Origin: Plectrocnemia conspersa
Taxonomy: Eukaryota > Arthropoda > Insecta > Trichoptera > Polycentropodidae
Assembly: GCA_009617715.1 (NCBI GenBank)
Contig: VTFK01000344.1
Coordinates: forward strand, 1 to 64,000
DNA: 64,000 nucleotides
Direction of reading: 5' to 3'
Part shown: positions 22,190-35,072 of the stretch, piece after piece
Layout of the letters: each line of letters opens with the position of its first letter
How positions within the stretch are numbered: the stretch's first letter is position 1
The notes under the pieces: model-generated
Databases searched by the model: none
Told to the model about the DNA's origin: nothing
What the model saw: only the letters and a program-made list of their open reading frames with translations
Program-made: the position numbers and the translations under genes

Positions 22190-24560
22190 AAAATAAAAAT
22201 ACAAGTATAATGTTATTTAGAAATTCTTATAATCAAAGCTTAATAACTAATTTGTAAATTAACTTAATTATAATATTTTGAAATTAACATTAGGAAAAAG
22301 GCTTTAAATTATTGAATTTTTACTTTTTTTATTAAATCTCTTTTAAATGCTTTATTAAACAATTTGCTTGATTAAACAAATATGTTACCATTGAAACTAA
22401 GCAAGGTAGACATTTATTGAGCACAGGTATTGGTTGTTAAATTAATCGAAACCAAGAAGTAGTTCGCAATCTGTCGCCCCCGCAGACCACACACCTCAGT
22501 TGCAAATATTTATGACCAGTCAAGAAATCGATCCGAGAACAACCTGCCGCTAGCTATTTAGCCATATGACCAAGCTATTTGAGAGTGTGACAAAACGTAT
22601 GGCGTGAAAATCATTTAACTGTCTGTACATCTGTAATGTTGTAAAATTAAACAATTATATTGAAATATTTTACAATACGTAGTTACTGCTTTAACACAGA
22701 AAACAGCTATTTTACTTTGTATGTATGAGTTAAATTAAACCTTTCAAACTAACTAAAAAAAAACACACATTCACAAGAATTAAAAAAAAAGGTTTTTAAA
22801 AAAATATGCAATATATTTTAAAAAACACCGCTTCTAAGAAATGAGTCCAATTACTAGTAGTCATGGCTAAATACTGAGGGCTGAATTATCTCCTTCTTTG
22901 AATTTTAAAATTAGAGATCTAATGTCAGCAGGGAAAATAATTTTATGTTCAGATTCCAAGTCAGAATCAAAAATCTACTCTAAATTCAGAGCTTAGCAGG
23001 GCCACTTGAAATGTCTAGTCTTTATACTTATGCCACTGAAACGTTTTCGTGTTGCTTACCAATTATTAAATAATAAATTCTATTTTATATATAGTTGTCA
23101 AATAACTTTTGTATTATGCACCCGTATATACTCGTACTTAGATATGCCCACTATATAGACAAAGGCCATATACACGGACATCTCTAGATTTAAAATTAGA
23201 TGACAATACGTGACTCCGGAAGCGGTGAGTGGAATTATCGCGGCTTATGGAGGGCGAAACGTGAGGGTTTGTGCATCCACCGTGTGCATATTCCACCATT
23301 GGGTGTATTAATATTCGTTTTTGCTCTCGAATTCCTTACCGTATATAATAAATCATGGCGAGTTTAAACCTGTGTGATAAGCGCATATATAAAGCGTTGA
23401 TAAGGTTAAATTTCCCTCAAGGAGGCGTGTTACATATTCAACGGTAGATTTGGGTTAAATTCGCATCATCAAATTTACATAGCTTAATGGACGCGAGCAC
23501 AGAGGTTATTATTTATCCGAATGGGCTTGAATAGCATGAAATTCTTGATATGTTTCGCTCTGCAATTGTTATACGGTATTAACACTTTAAATATTTATTG
23601 TTATTTAACTGTAGTTATTATTAGCGTGAGCTTAGAAAAGAATCCTTACATGTGTATTATGGATACATATACCTATTTTTAAATTGAAATATATTATCAA
23701 TAAATGCTTTAGTGCTTCAAACATTTATTTAATTCTTGTTCAAATTTTATAGTTTCCAGCAACATATGATCAAAGAAAAAATATAATATTACTGCCTGAT
23801 AAAAACAAATTGCACACTTAGTGTATATTTTTTTCATTTAAATGGTTTTATTTTTAGTATAAAGCGCTCCCTGTGATTTATATTTAACATTTTTAAATGC
23901 TACATAAATAAATAAATTTTAATAAACAATCAATTTATAAATATATATTTTATAATACCGCGTAAAACTGTTCTGTGTATTCAAAAATAAATCAAACAGG
24001 AATAAAAAAAACCCATCACACAACAAAGGACATTTATTACATTGTCGAATTACATCTCACCACCTACTTAGTTATTTACGACACATTTTGTCGCCGTAAC
24101 AGCCGACAATTCGTTTCCTTTGCCAATTTTCTCAATCGAACTGTTGTAAGCTTGTAGCGGTCTTATATCACCGATAACGGCAAACGATTTTCAGTTATTT
24201 CCGAACTTTCGGTGATGAACGAAGCGCAGTAATTAGGGATATTGTGAACCGTATATTGTCTTTAATCTAGCTAAATACCGGTTCGGCCGAAAATCATATG
24301 GAAACCGAGAAGAAGGTACCGCTATTGCAATATCGAAGCTCTCTGTGGCGTATGACCGAAAGTATAAAGAGAGCTAAACCTGTTTGTGCACACTCCGTCG
24401 AACCTTAAAATCGGCATATTCATTCGCAGTGCAATATATACCCACTTATGAGATGCAAAAATAATTAAAAGTGGGTTTTTTACACGGGAATCGTAAACAA
24501 ACTCTCTCACTGTCGTTTTTTAGAGTCGTAAATGCCAAAGAACGCAGAAGGGCTCTTGAA
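22190..24560. other. spacer with GC-richer islets
   Basis: Islets at about 22440-22640, 23190-23540 and 24020-24560 alternate with A+T-rich DNA. The last contains paired motifs (TCACCGATAAC with TTTCGGTGATG; GAACCG with CGGTTC) that could form stems. No gene or family motif is recognised. Confidence 0.35.
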
Positions 24561-27020
24561 TCCTTTTTACGATACAGTGTTTTTATTATTATTTGTATAT
24601 TTGTATAGCCATTGAATATGTGTTTTATATTTATTTATAAGTTTGTATAGTATGCCATAAAAAATTAATATGCTTTAGTTTTATATTTATAGTCTATGAT
24701 TTCCAACACTATTTTAATTAGCTCTTCAGATATTTTTAATTAAGAATCTTAAAACAGTTTAAATATTTAAACCGTAAATACTAGAAGAAGTATTTTATAT
24801 TTCATAAGATCTGTAATTTTTTTTGTTATATATTTTAATCAAACTGTACTGTGATAAAATATAGCTTTAAAACTTCCCGGTTAAATATACTATACGATGT
24901 AAAAAAGTCATCATTAAGTTATTTTTATGTAAAATACATTAAGGTTGCCTTTTATAAAAAAAAAATATTTACATGAACTAATAAAAAATATATTTCCATT
25001 TATTATTAAAAAAATCAAGATTCGTGTTATTATAAAACACATTTTTATTGCTTTTTATTGAGAGAATAGACAGAATAAAATTTATTAGCCTTGTTAAAAT
25101 TTTATTTCGCATATATTATGAAATATATTAAACATATTTTATATTATATATGACTGAACTGGCCATAATTTCCAGATTACGCGGAACAGTCTTAAATTTG
25201 ACAGATGTTTTTCGTATAATTAATTTTAGACTTTTTAGTTATCCGGATTACTAAAATATCACAAATTAATTGTTTGCTTCTAGATACTTATATTAGTATT
25301 CCTTTATAAAGTTAGTTAAATACAAATATAAAAATTAAAATAAAATAAAGTAATAACCAGAAATTATTTTAATAATAAATATATACAAAAGTAACTTTTT
25401 TCATTAGTATATACTTACAAATATATTAGTTTTAATGTTTGTATTCATTAATAGGCAGTAAATAAAGCTTATTCTCACTACGCGGGCAAATGAAAACATT
25501 ATGGTATAAGTGAAATGATAAGAATTAAAAAAATTTCGTAACATTCCTTACTTAGCGATTTTAAAAATCCCTTAATACGAATAAAATATTATATTTAAAG
25601 GAATCACCTAAAATATTTCGTTGCGCGGCCAAATGGTCCGCGTCATTTTCATGAACGAAATCTACTTTTATAAAAAAATCTTTCAGAATCAAATTTCTTG
25701 CTGAATCGTCTGATATTTTATTTATAACAAAAATTATTGTTTTTTCAAAAATGGCATTTATTATAAAAAATTGCATTATTTTGTTCAATAATACAAAGTT
25801 CTTAAATTAAAAACTGACAATTTGTCTCTGCGCGATTGAATTAAGTTATTACCTATGTAATGTCTTAATGAGTCTGAGAGTCAAGTTTTTTAATATTTTA
25901 ATTTTATAGTTATTGCTATGCTTTAATGATGTGATCATTGGCTAGACCACTGTCAGATCAAAAGTTTTTAATAAAAACTTGTCGCATATTACGCGTTAAA
26001 AGCGCAACAAACAATAATGACATTTTTTATATGACCTACTAAAAAGTTTTATTATGCAATGTATACGTGATGATAATATAATAAGAACAGACTGATTTGC
26101 GAAACCTATCCCATTTGCGCCCTTGAAAAGACTTTGTACTAAACTGACAAATAAGTTTAATGTGAAATGATAAGTGCAAGGTTGCCAAATCTCTAATTGC
26201 TTAAATTCCAACAGTTACAAAACGCAAATAGCTTGATAAAAAAGCATGTGTAGAGAGAGTGGCAAACAAAAAACCTTAATGCAAACTCAGCATATAAAAA
26301 GTATTGAGAAGTTTAATTGCTTTATTTAATAAAACATCTAGAATTTTTAGTAGTAGAATTTATAACTGCATGAAAATAAATTGCGACATTTTTTTGCAGT
26401 ACAAATAATTGTAGTTAAAATAAAGTAATATAATATATAATTGGGTAGAAAGATGAAAACAAGTACGGCTAAATAAAACCAAATAGTATATGCTAATTTA
26501 ATTGTTAAACCTAGAAAATTGGAGGGCAATTCAACATAATGATTTTTTTTATTTTTAAATAATATTTTATTAATCTCAAGGAGTAACATAGTAACTAATC
26601 GATTTATAAAACTTTCTTTAGAGGTATATAAAATAATAAATAATCTTATATATCTCAACCCTTAATATTTTAAAACATTTAAATGACTTTGTAGTCGATT
26701 ATCTCGAAACATGTATTTGTTGAGTTCGCTCTTTATATTCTATTAAATTTTGAGCATAGCTTGTATGCATATTAAGTTATTTAATCACTTATTTAAATTG
26801 ATAGTTAATAATATTTTATGGGGTTTTGCTATAAAATTGTAACTTATTTAATTAAAATATAATTGTTTTATACTTTTCTTTAACACATGTCTTAAACATG
26901 TTGTGCCCCGTAAAGCTTTATAAATCTGATCATTCTAAGTAGTAGGCAAATCATATTAAACCTTTGTCTTTCTCAAGTTCAAATAGTCAATTTTACTATA
27001 ACGCTATTCACGGTCCATTA
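24560..27020. other. A+T-rich spacer
   Basis: Very A+T-rich. Short minus-strand frames at 25561-25788 and 25996-26211 were examined; neither has a recognisable domain. No structured repeat was noticed. Confidence 0.35.
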
Positions 27021-27029
27021 GACTCATTA

Positions 27030-27450
27030 AGTGTAAGTTAGGATAGGTAAGATAAATCAGTCTGAAAAGTTAGATAACGACGATGCGAATCTTCGAACAA
27101 AGCTCGCATACAAATTTAGCAATGATGTAACGGGGTAATAAGTAGCTATCGCACAACGGCGAGCACCGAAGGAGTTTGATGTTAGGCGCACATACACACA
27201 CCTTCAGCCAGCAAGAAGCAGATCTGGTGGAGAAGAGGAAGGTCGACCTGGCGAGCCAAACCACTTTTCAGTCTTTTTGTGTTCGCTTTGCGAGCTAGTG
27301 GTCCCAGCCGGTGTGTGTGCTCGGACAACCTCTAACAGCCATTCGAGGACATAATTCTCTCGCGGACCAAACCTGCTCGAAAACCGCAACATTTCGCTCA
27401 CCTCAACAAGTGTATCATAAATATATGCCATATATTATTTTTTAATTATT
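27030..27450. other. GC-rich islet upstream of the candidate small gene
   Basis: The composition jumps to mixed or GC-rich, with overlapping frames on the minus strand (27204-27431 and 27070-27264) that show no known domain. Its position 200-600 bp upstream of the ATG at 27660 would suit a promoter or 5' leader. A solo LTR is an alternative: there is an ATTGAATTAAAG-type A+T-rich end near 27450, but no clear TG...CA termini. Confidence 0.3.
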
Positions 27451-27659
27451 GAATTAAAGTGGTTTGCCGATGGTGTAACTACCGATGATAAAAAATGTGC
27501 CAGTGTGTTGCGTGCTCAAGCGTGTCTTGTTTTTTCAATGTTAAAAGTGTGCTAGGTACGTGATATGTGTCAATGAGCAAATGTTGCATCGGCTGCTGTT
27601 GCAGTCGCAAAACTAGATGGCCGAAATGAGAAGCATCTCTGAAAAGGCACTGAGTTGCC

Positions 27660-27987
27660 ATGAACACCACACGAACAGCAATGGTATGTAATATTAAAAA
27701 TAATTATTAATTTTATTAATAAATTTAAGAAAATGCGACCTGAATTTCTTCATTTGATATCGTGATATTGGAGAGTAATATTTTTTACTCAGTTTGAAGC
27801 ACTACACTTTCCATTAGAAAAGGACAGGATCGTGATTCTCGAAGATGTCCAAGAACCAAAATCTATAATTGCTCAGACGTTCAGTAGTTTGAACAAATGC
27901 TTAGCGACATACAAATTTCTGCGAGAACTCAGTTTATCGCATCTTAACGCTTCTAAAGAAAAGGCGCTGGAATACAAAAACAGATAA
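27660..27987 (+). CDS. candidate two-exon small gene, product unknown (72 aa)
   Basis: ATG at 27660-27662 is the first after an in-frame stop (27651-27653). Exon 1 encodes MNTTRTAM and ends at a good donor (ATG|GTATGT, intron from 27684). The 109-nt intron ends TTTTTTACTCAG at 27792. Exon 2 (27793-27987) is a 64-codon open stretch plus TAA, in phase with exon 1. The protein is balanced and largely helical in character (PLEKDRIVILEDVQEPK, then FSSLNKCLATYKFLRELSLS, then ASKEKALEYKNR), unlike chance frames here. I do not recognise a family. No downstream AATAAA was tied to it. It may be the 5' part of a longer gene whose next donor is damaged: AACAG|ATAATA stands where AACAG|GTAATA would be ideal. 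Gene reality is plausible; function is unknown. Confidence 0.4.
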
Positions 27988-28031
27988 TAACCAAATATTC
28001 ACTTATAAAAGTATCTCAAGAACATTTTTGA

Positions 28032-28125
28032 ACTTTTTCGATTAACAGAGACTATTTGGTTATTTAAGGATTACAAATTCCCAATTCAAGAAAGTTGCGA
28101 ACTAGAGTGTCATAGAGAGGGTGTA
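28032..28125 (+). other. possible further exon of the 27.7-kb gene
   Basis: After an acceptor-like TTTTTCGATTAACAG, one frame reads ETIWLFKDYKFPIQESCELE, then CHREGVSN, then a stop. The preceding gap of about 66 nt is a typical short-intron length. The phase does not join cleanly to the upstream exon end, so this is either a decayed exon or chance. Confidence 0.25.
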
Positions 28126-28404
28126 TCGAATTAAAAGATAAACACATTAAGCGAGCTAAACAAGCTACATAATGTATATTTTAATTTATTATAAATGTAT
28201 AATGAATCAATATTTTTGTGAAAAAGAAATCAATACAGCAAAAAAGCGAGTACATATGTATCTTTTTATGAACATATGGGTTATGTTTTATATGTTCATT
28301 GTTGAGAAAGACTATTCTATCTATTGTCTCCCTGTCAAACTTTTGGTACTGTAGGTTGGAGAGGTCTCCAGCGAATCACAACTATACAGAGATCATTCAA
28401 CCAA

Positions 28405-28620
28405 TTATTGCGCATGTATGTGAGTGAAATATTCTAGCTGCACATATCCAAAGGTCAAGTAATGCAAAGGGTTGAATATTAATGATTCTTTTTCTGTCGC
28501 CTCATGGCGTTTTGCTTGCACAACCATAATATCTGTTTTTAGAGGGTAATAACGACATGCTTCGACACTTTTTTCTATATATTCCTTTATGACCAAAGGA
28601 TCATTTTTTCCTCTGGACAT
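28405..28620 (-). other. coding-like minus-strand ORF, unassigned
   Basis: A 71-codon frame starting MSRGKNDPLVIKEYIEKSVE. The first 45 residues are charged and protein-like; the remainder becomes A+T-driven. No family is recognised. It lies 3' of the reverse-transcriptase scrap at 29029-29130 on the same strand, but is not a known part of such an element. Confidence 0.2.
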
Positions 28621-28847
28621 TACGGGGGTTTGCCGTAGTGGTCCGTTCAGTGTCAGTCTATTGTGTTATCGTTCTTGCGGGTTACTCTTTGTTTATATTT
28701 TACAATTGTCAAGATACATTATTGTAATTATCATTTGGTTATGGTATTTACACACCCCACGATATCATTTTTAATTTATTATACTTTTTGGTTTTATTGT
28801 AAATTTTACTAATGTTTACAGTAAAGCTAACCGTGCAAGTTTTTTTC

Positions 28848-29020
28848 TGTCGCCCATTTAACCATCTCCTACTTTGTATCGCCCGTTTGACCGTCGCCCA
28901 GTTGTCGCGTACTGTTTTTGACAATCGGCTGCCATAGACTACAAACTGTTTACAGTCTCAACAGTCACAAGTAATTCGCTAATAACAATATACAGTCGCT
29001 CAAGTAATTCGAGAATAACC
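28848..29020. repeat. TCGCCC-rich repeats and a 31-bp tandem duplication
   Basis: TCGCCCATTTAACC (28850), TCGCCCGTTTGACC (28879) and TCGCCCAGTTG (28894) are related units. Immediately after, ACAGTCACAAGTAATTCG (28961) is repeated as ACAGTCGCTCAAGTAATTCG (28992) about 31 bp later, with AATAAC following both. Confidence 0.55.
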
Positions 29021-29028
29021 AAGTCGAA

Positions 29029-29135
29029 TCATCCGAGCAACCGTTGTCTAAATTTTTTTAATAACAACCAATGACAAACCTTGTTAAAGGCCTTCTCAAA
29101 ATCTGTATATATAACTTTGATGAAAGTAAAATATT
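29029..29135 (-). pseudogene. non-LTR reverse-transcriptase scrap (motif A)
   Basis: On the minus strand the frame reads FIKVIYTDFEKAFNKVCHWL, then LLKKFRQRLLG. This is the reverse-transcriptase motif A of CR1/Jockey-type LINEs (usual form DVIYTDFSKAFDxVxHxLLLxKL), with one catalytic Asp in YTDF. Only about 35 residues are recognisable. Upstream residues in the same frame are A+T-driven and show no fingers motif, and the continuation (WLFSNYL in another frame) only weakly resembles the family's SYL segment. Dead and very short. Confidence 0.65.
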
Positions 29136-29229
29136 TTAGGATATTACAAAATATACTCAAAAAGTTGCAAAATATAATTGAACATTGATAGAGTAATGAA
29201 TTTACCGGTTTTATATTTGATTTATAATT

Positions 29230-30800
29230 CATAAAAAATATAATTTAAATGTAATAATCTATTTAATATATATTGTTGTATATTATAAAATCAGTGTGTA
29301 TCTAGTAATATATACATTTTAATTACAATAATTTCTAATATTTGCTTTAATCATCCTAACATATATGTATGTTCATATCTATTATTTAAACATAAATATA
29401 TAATAAAAAAAATAATTAAACGATATATTAGTAATGTTAATTTATAACTAGCACTTGAAAACCCCGAGTTTAAATCCTTGTGTATATATATATTATTTCT
29501 AAGAGATCGTAATTATTTATTATTACATAATTATAATTTCGGTAATCATCACAGATTACGTTTTTTTAACTTTTAATAATCTTATAGAGTAAGAGAAGCT
29601 AGTCAAATAATTATAAGCCTAATTTAGCTCATGGAAAATACCATATATGCATTAAGCTAAACAAAAACAAAACCACAATTTAGCTTACCTTAAATCCTTG
29701 ATTAAATATTTTTTAACTCTGGACTAACTATTTGTTTTATACACAGATCTGATTATTTATAATATTATAAACACTGTTAAGTAATTATGTATTTGATTCT
29801 TGATTCTTATTTAAAATAAACTAATTATCTCATCTTTATGAAACTAATTGTTATTTATGCTATTTGTAAAATTTAAATTGCATTGAATACTTATTTTAAA
29901 TACTTATTACTATATAAAATATATTCATATATATCATACATATTACATAACAAGTTAAATCAAGACACGATAATGTAATAAATTATACGAATACTTAAAC
30001 TAAGCTTTGAGACAAATTTAACTTATTTATTAAAACATTATAAATATATGAAAACAAGTAAGTTGCTTTGAAGGTTTTTGAAATTATGAAATTTTAAATC
30101 CACTCAAACTTTTCTTAGAAAGCTTGTAAGATAGGAATTAATAATAAGGCTAATATACCATTTTTTAAAGAGTACTACAAGAAAATATATACATAGTTTT
30201 CACAGTGTAAGATTAATAAATATATTATATGTGCATATGTATAATATGTAGTTGTCAAGGCGTAGGATGCTGCACACAATATCTCTAAAACTTGTTTATC
30301 TTCTTCCTTTGCTTCAATAAAAGCATTCAATAAAATTTACATGATTTTTTATTCGTGTACTTGAAAATGGTATTATGCCTAGGTATATTCGTTTTCAGAG
30401 GAAACGAATTAGATGTAGTTTTTCGAATGCTTTTTATAACGAATTTGTGGTAGAATATTTTTTTATGATATAATATGTTTTTATTTGTATTCCTTGATTG
30501 TAGAAAAAATAATACTATACATGTTCGTCTAAGTGCTATTTTTAATTAATCCTCTTGATATTTTCTTACATAAAACAAATATTTTATATAGCTTTTAAAT
30601 TAGTACATATTAAAAAAAATCAATACATTGGTAAATGTGTATATTCCGATGTTATACTAATTTAAAATATATGTATATGTATGTCTTATGTGATGGCTAA
30701 CAAATTGAATCACACTGTATAATCAATCTTATCCCCTCTTGAATATATATACGTTCTTATAAAACTTTTTCATTAAAAAGCCACACAATAAAAAAATGTC
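29230..30800. other. extremely A+T-rich spacer
   Basis: Contains ATAT-type simple sequence and scattered ACATATGTAT motifs. No gene or structured repeat was found. Confidence 0.4.
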
Positions 30801-31420
30801 AAATATTAAAGCATTCGAGAGGGATTACGCAGCTCCCAAAAAAGCTTCATTGGGTGTGAGGGCAAAGGGCTAAAAAAAGTAAACCCAAGAAGTGTTGTCC
30901 CGATTCAAAATGGATTTCTCGTGTAGACAATGTCAAAATAACTAATTAAACGCCTCCCACCAGAATGAGGGATGGATGTAACGAGCTCGCAGGGATATTC
31001 TACATCCCTACACGCGCACTTATCATCATGATTGATTATGATCGTCGAGAACTTTGAATTTAGGTTAAAACTGATGAACTCGAATTACGCAGATTTATTC
31101 GCCTGATTTATCATCTGGGCCGATTTTTAAAACTCATACAAAAGGAAACCATCACACAACGATATAGTTTAGTCCGCGAGCTTTTGAGAAGATTAATGAT
31201 TTTTTTGTTTCGGTAAATAGAGTTGTATCGAAGCTGGTTTTGATTGTATGAAAAATGATACGATCTCCAGTCGGGTTCTTTCACTTTCGACGAGGTTAAA
31301 TGAAGAAATACGGCGTGCAAACAAGTCGCTTTGTCAAATATGCTACAAAAAACACTTTTAGTGCTTTTAGTGTGACCAGTTTTTTCTCTCTCGCCAAACC
31401 TCGACACAGGCGTTAATAAT
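30800..31420. other. GC-richer non-coding islet
   Basis: Mixed-composition block holding a 98-codon minus frame (31111-31407) without a recognisable domain and with an unconvincing residue pattern. Candidate conserved non-coding DNA. Confidence 0.3.
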
Positions 31421-34400
31421 ACATCGGAAAATGCTTTTAAAAATGTTTTTATTGTATAAGTAAAATATATTCAAAAATGTTTATTATACGACTATTTAAA
31501 AAAAAATGTACCTAAATATATAATAAATAAATATAACTTGTCCTACATTAGTAAAAGTTAATTTGTTGTACAAAGCCATTAAAGTAATTCAATTTAAGTT
31601 ACGCACAAATGAGTCATTAAGAACTCTACTTATTCTGTTTTTGAGTCATTAATTTTCGGACAATCAATCGAGATAATGGATATTTCAAGGGTTTCGTATT
31701 ACTAATTTTGAATCATATTAAACTTTTAAGATTATTTTTATTGAAGTGGTTTCCTATTTATTTTCTATAAATAAAGGGAATGTTTTTTATTGCAAACATA
31801 TGATTATTCCGTAGTTGATGAATTTATTTTTTTCTGGTATTATTGTTGTTTAACAATAATATGATTTACGTGTGGCTCTATTTTATTATAATTATAATTT
31901 TAATTGAAATGGTAATCCATTTCAATAAATTACTAACAATTATGAATATTTTTAATCTAGTGTTGTAACACAAAATGTGCTAGGAAATTCATTGTATGTA
32001 TATATATATTTATTAAATTATTTTATAAATTAATTCATCTATATGCAAAAAATTGTATTATAAATAAAAACTTAATTCTGGAGCGAGAAATAATAAATAT
32101 AATAACTGAAAGGTCATCGGTTCAAAACTATGTAAGCCTGTTTTTTATATATCATAATCTTAATATTATTATAAAAATCATAAAAAAATATTAATATACA
32201 ATTAGACTTGAAGCATATCGTAAGACTAACTTTAATATTAACCTTATACAAAATAGTATAATAAATGAGATTTATATGTTTTTAAATAAAATGTATACAA
32301 AAAATGCTTAAAGGGGATTTTAACATGTTTTTCATATTTTATATAAAAATCTTCTGTACTTCTATTAATTACAAAAATGTACGTACAATTTTTTAACGCT
32401 AGCTTTAAACATTTTTTTATGTATATCAATGTAAAATATTAAATAATTCACTGTAAAACATCGATCAAGTAATTTTTTGTAATATATTTATTTATTTAGA
32501 TTTTTTAATTTTACTTTTTTATGTGAAAGTCAAAGGAAGATAAGTATGTGATATCTAGTGTGTTTAAATATATTTAAATATATGTTTCTTTAGATATCAT
32601 TGCTATATTTGGTCGCGTTATCGACAGTGATTATGTTTGTTATTTATAGATACATGATACTATTTATGTTCTGTGCATTAAAAAATATTCCCTTATTTGG
32701 TTCATTTTGGGTTTAAAAGCGCCTAATTCAATATCTTGTTAAATTGTTTCATATTTAATTGTAAGTGTAAATCTGTAATATTTTCAATTTCAATCAAGTT
32801 ATTATTTAACTAATTTTTTAATAAAAAAAGAACTGTTTCTAAACCCAATTTTTTAACTGTTTAATCTTACACCACATTATTTCAAAGTTACACAAAACTT
32901 ATAATATAAATTATGAACAATAAAAAAAAATATTATAAATTGCACTCATGCACACTGTATTTCTTACTATCATATGTTTTTAATTTAAATAAAATAAGCA
33001 ACATTTCCAATAATCTTAAATAATAGAGATGACCCTGATTTTGTGCTTTGAATTCGTTTATAATATACTTTGTTATTATGAGCAGCAGTATTAAATATCT
33101 GCCTTCATTTAATCATTTCCTATATTTAGTAAAAAAAATTATGACCGCAAATAATTTACGTAGAACTAAATACAATGGTAAAAATACAATCAATTTGATT
33201 GTGACAGTCCATAGTCTAGGATAAGTTGTGTGGTTATCTATTTTTAAGCGCTTTAAACCTATCTATAACCTATCGCTTTTGCCGTATTTTATCATATCAA
33301 AAATATTGTATAATCCAATTAAAAGCATCGATAAAATAATTAAAATGATCTAAAAAAGTATAATAATTGCGCCATTTATAGAATAAACCAAATAATAGTA
33401 TTTGTATGAAAAATGTGTTTATTTTTTACTACTACAAGTATCTAATATTGAATATATCTAAAACATTATGTTTGTAATACTTTGTAGACATATTGCAAAT
33501 ATAGATATTCGTTTATGCGGCGGCGCCTGAACCTCAAATATTTTACTACAAAATTGAAAGCGATGTCTTGCCTGAATTCAGCAAGCTCCAACCATATAGT
33601 GTTGCCCGTTTTTTCCACGGCTATAACATTATTTTTGCTTGCATGTTTACTAGGTGCCTCCACGCTTTTTCCATTATAACCCCATCGGGTCCAATATTTC
33701 AGCGGAGATATCGTCGGGCTCGAATGTGACGCAGAAAATTTTCTTGCGATAAAAATCTAGATTTTCTGGTCTCCGTCGACCTTTTTTTTCTTCTGCGTGG
33801 TGTGGTACGACAGTTTGGAATCGAAAGAATCGATCGGGTGTAGGTGATAAATGATCTAGGAAGCGATAGATAGGAAGACCGGTAAATGCGTTTGGCCTTT
33901 GAATCTCATTTGTGCCCTCTCAGATAGGAGCGAGGTCAACTGCTCTTTTGTTGCTGGATGTTTTCGGTTTTGTGAACCGTTATAAAATGCGAATAAAAGT
34001 CGAATAATACTGAAAAAATAAAATAGTTAATCGATAATATAACTATATGCGAATGATATTCGAAAAGTTGATATATAAAGCTTGGAAAATATTTTGAGAT
34101 TAACTTTATTTTTTTGTCAACGTCACTTGATTATTTAAATTTACGACGCCAATTTGCCATGAACAAAAACAAGTTGACGATAAATTTTGGCAACAGTTTT
34201 TGCACAAAAGGGACTGGTGAGATTAGATATTGACACGTTCATTTTAAACACATGTAAACATCGTTGCAACGGGGTTTAATAAATTTTGCTACTGCACGCG
34301 GAAACCGCGGTGTGACCAACCGAACAAAAAGGCGCTTCTATTTTTTTCTAGCCTTGTATATTCACCTTTTGAATATCCCTCGTATACATACATATGTTAT

Positions 34401-34730
34401 ATATATATACATATTTGCTAGCTAAGTTTATGCGCATACTACCACACATAGTTGCATAGTGTCTGTGGAATGTTTAATCTATAGTAAGATCACGACAGAA
34501 AATCAGATAGCTCGCGGTCCGTCAAATTTTTTAGAAAATAAAATAGTTCAATACAATTTTTTTAGAATTAAAAAGTGTTATTTAATATTTTAGTTATATA
34601 AAAGAAAAATGGTTAGTAACTGCTAAGTTAAATAGTCAGCAATAATATTATTATTTAGTTAATATCGTTATGATAAGCGGTTCGTGAAGTTTCGATTGCG
34701 GCTATTTATCCGTCATGGTGACAATATTAA
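31420..34730. other. A+T-rich spacer with islets at 33460-33960 and 34140-34520
   Basis: The first islet contains CGGCGGCGCC near 33519 and a 65-codon minus frame without a known domain. The second contains an ACATATATATATAC simple repeat near 34395. A tRNA-B-box-like GGTCATCGGTTCAAAAC occurs at about 32112-32128 but without an A box at the right distance. No gene is supported. Confidence 0.35.
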
Positions 34731-34734
34731 ACTA

Positions 34735-34757
34735 CACCTATACCTCGCTTTACGGCC
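34735..34757 (+). repeat. Tigger terminal inverted repeat, 3' end of transposase side
   Basis: Matches the repeat at 36475-36497 in inverse orientation, 20 of 23 positions, and is preceded by TA. Confidence 0.9.
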
Positions 34758-35072
34758 TAGATACGTTCCACGAAACTTGGCCGCAAAGCGAAAAGCCGTA
34801 TAACGAATCAATTATTCTAATACAAATTCATACAAATTCAATGGGATCGGTTCCAAATTTGTTAAATATGTAACATGGTTTATCATTTAAAATGCATTTT
34901 ATCTTTTTATTTCATTTAAATCAAAAATACATACATAACAAGTGCATACATTTGTACATAAAATAATAACAGACTCCAAAAACCAAAATTAATCCATAAA
35001 CAAAAATGAAACAACTTCATGTTACATAAAATATGTGTATGAATACATACCAAATTTTTTTTTAAAATGGCT

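Noticed and set aside
25561..25788. 75-aa minus-strand protein (DDSARNLILKDFF)
   Set aside because: Slightly protein-like, but no family, no start or splice context, and A+T-driven ends.
27030..27450. Solo LTR
   Set aside because: No clear TG...CA termini, target duplication or primer-binding site; left as an islet or possible promoter.
31111..31407. 98-aa minus-strand protein
   Set aside because: Lies in a GC-richer islet, shows no domain, and has a biased residue pattern.
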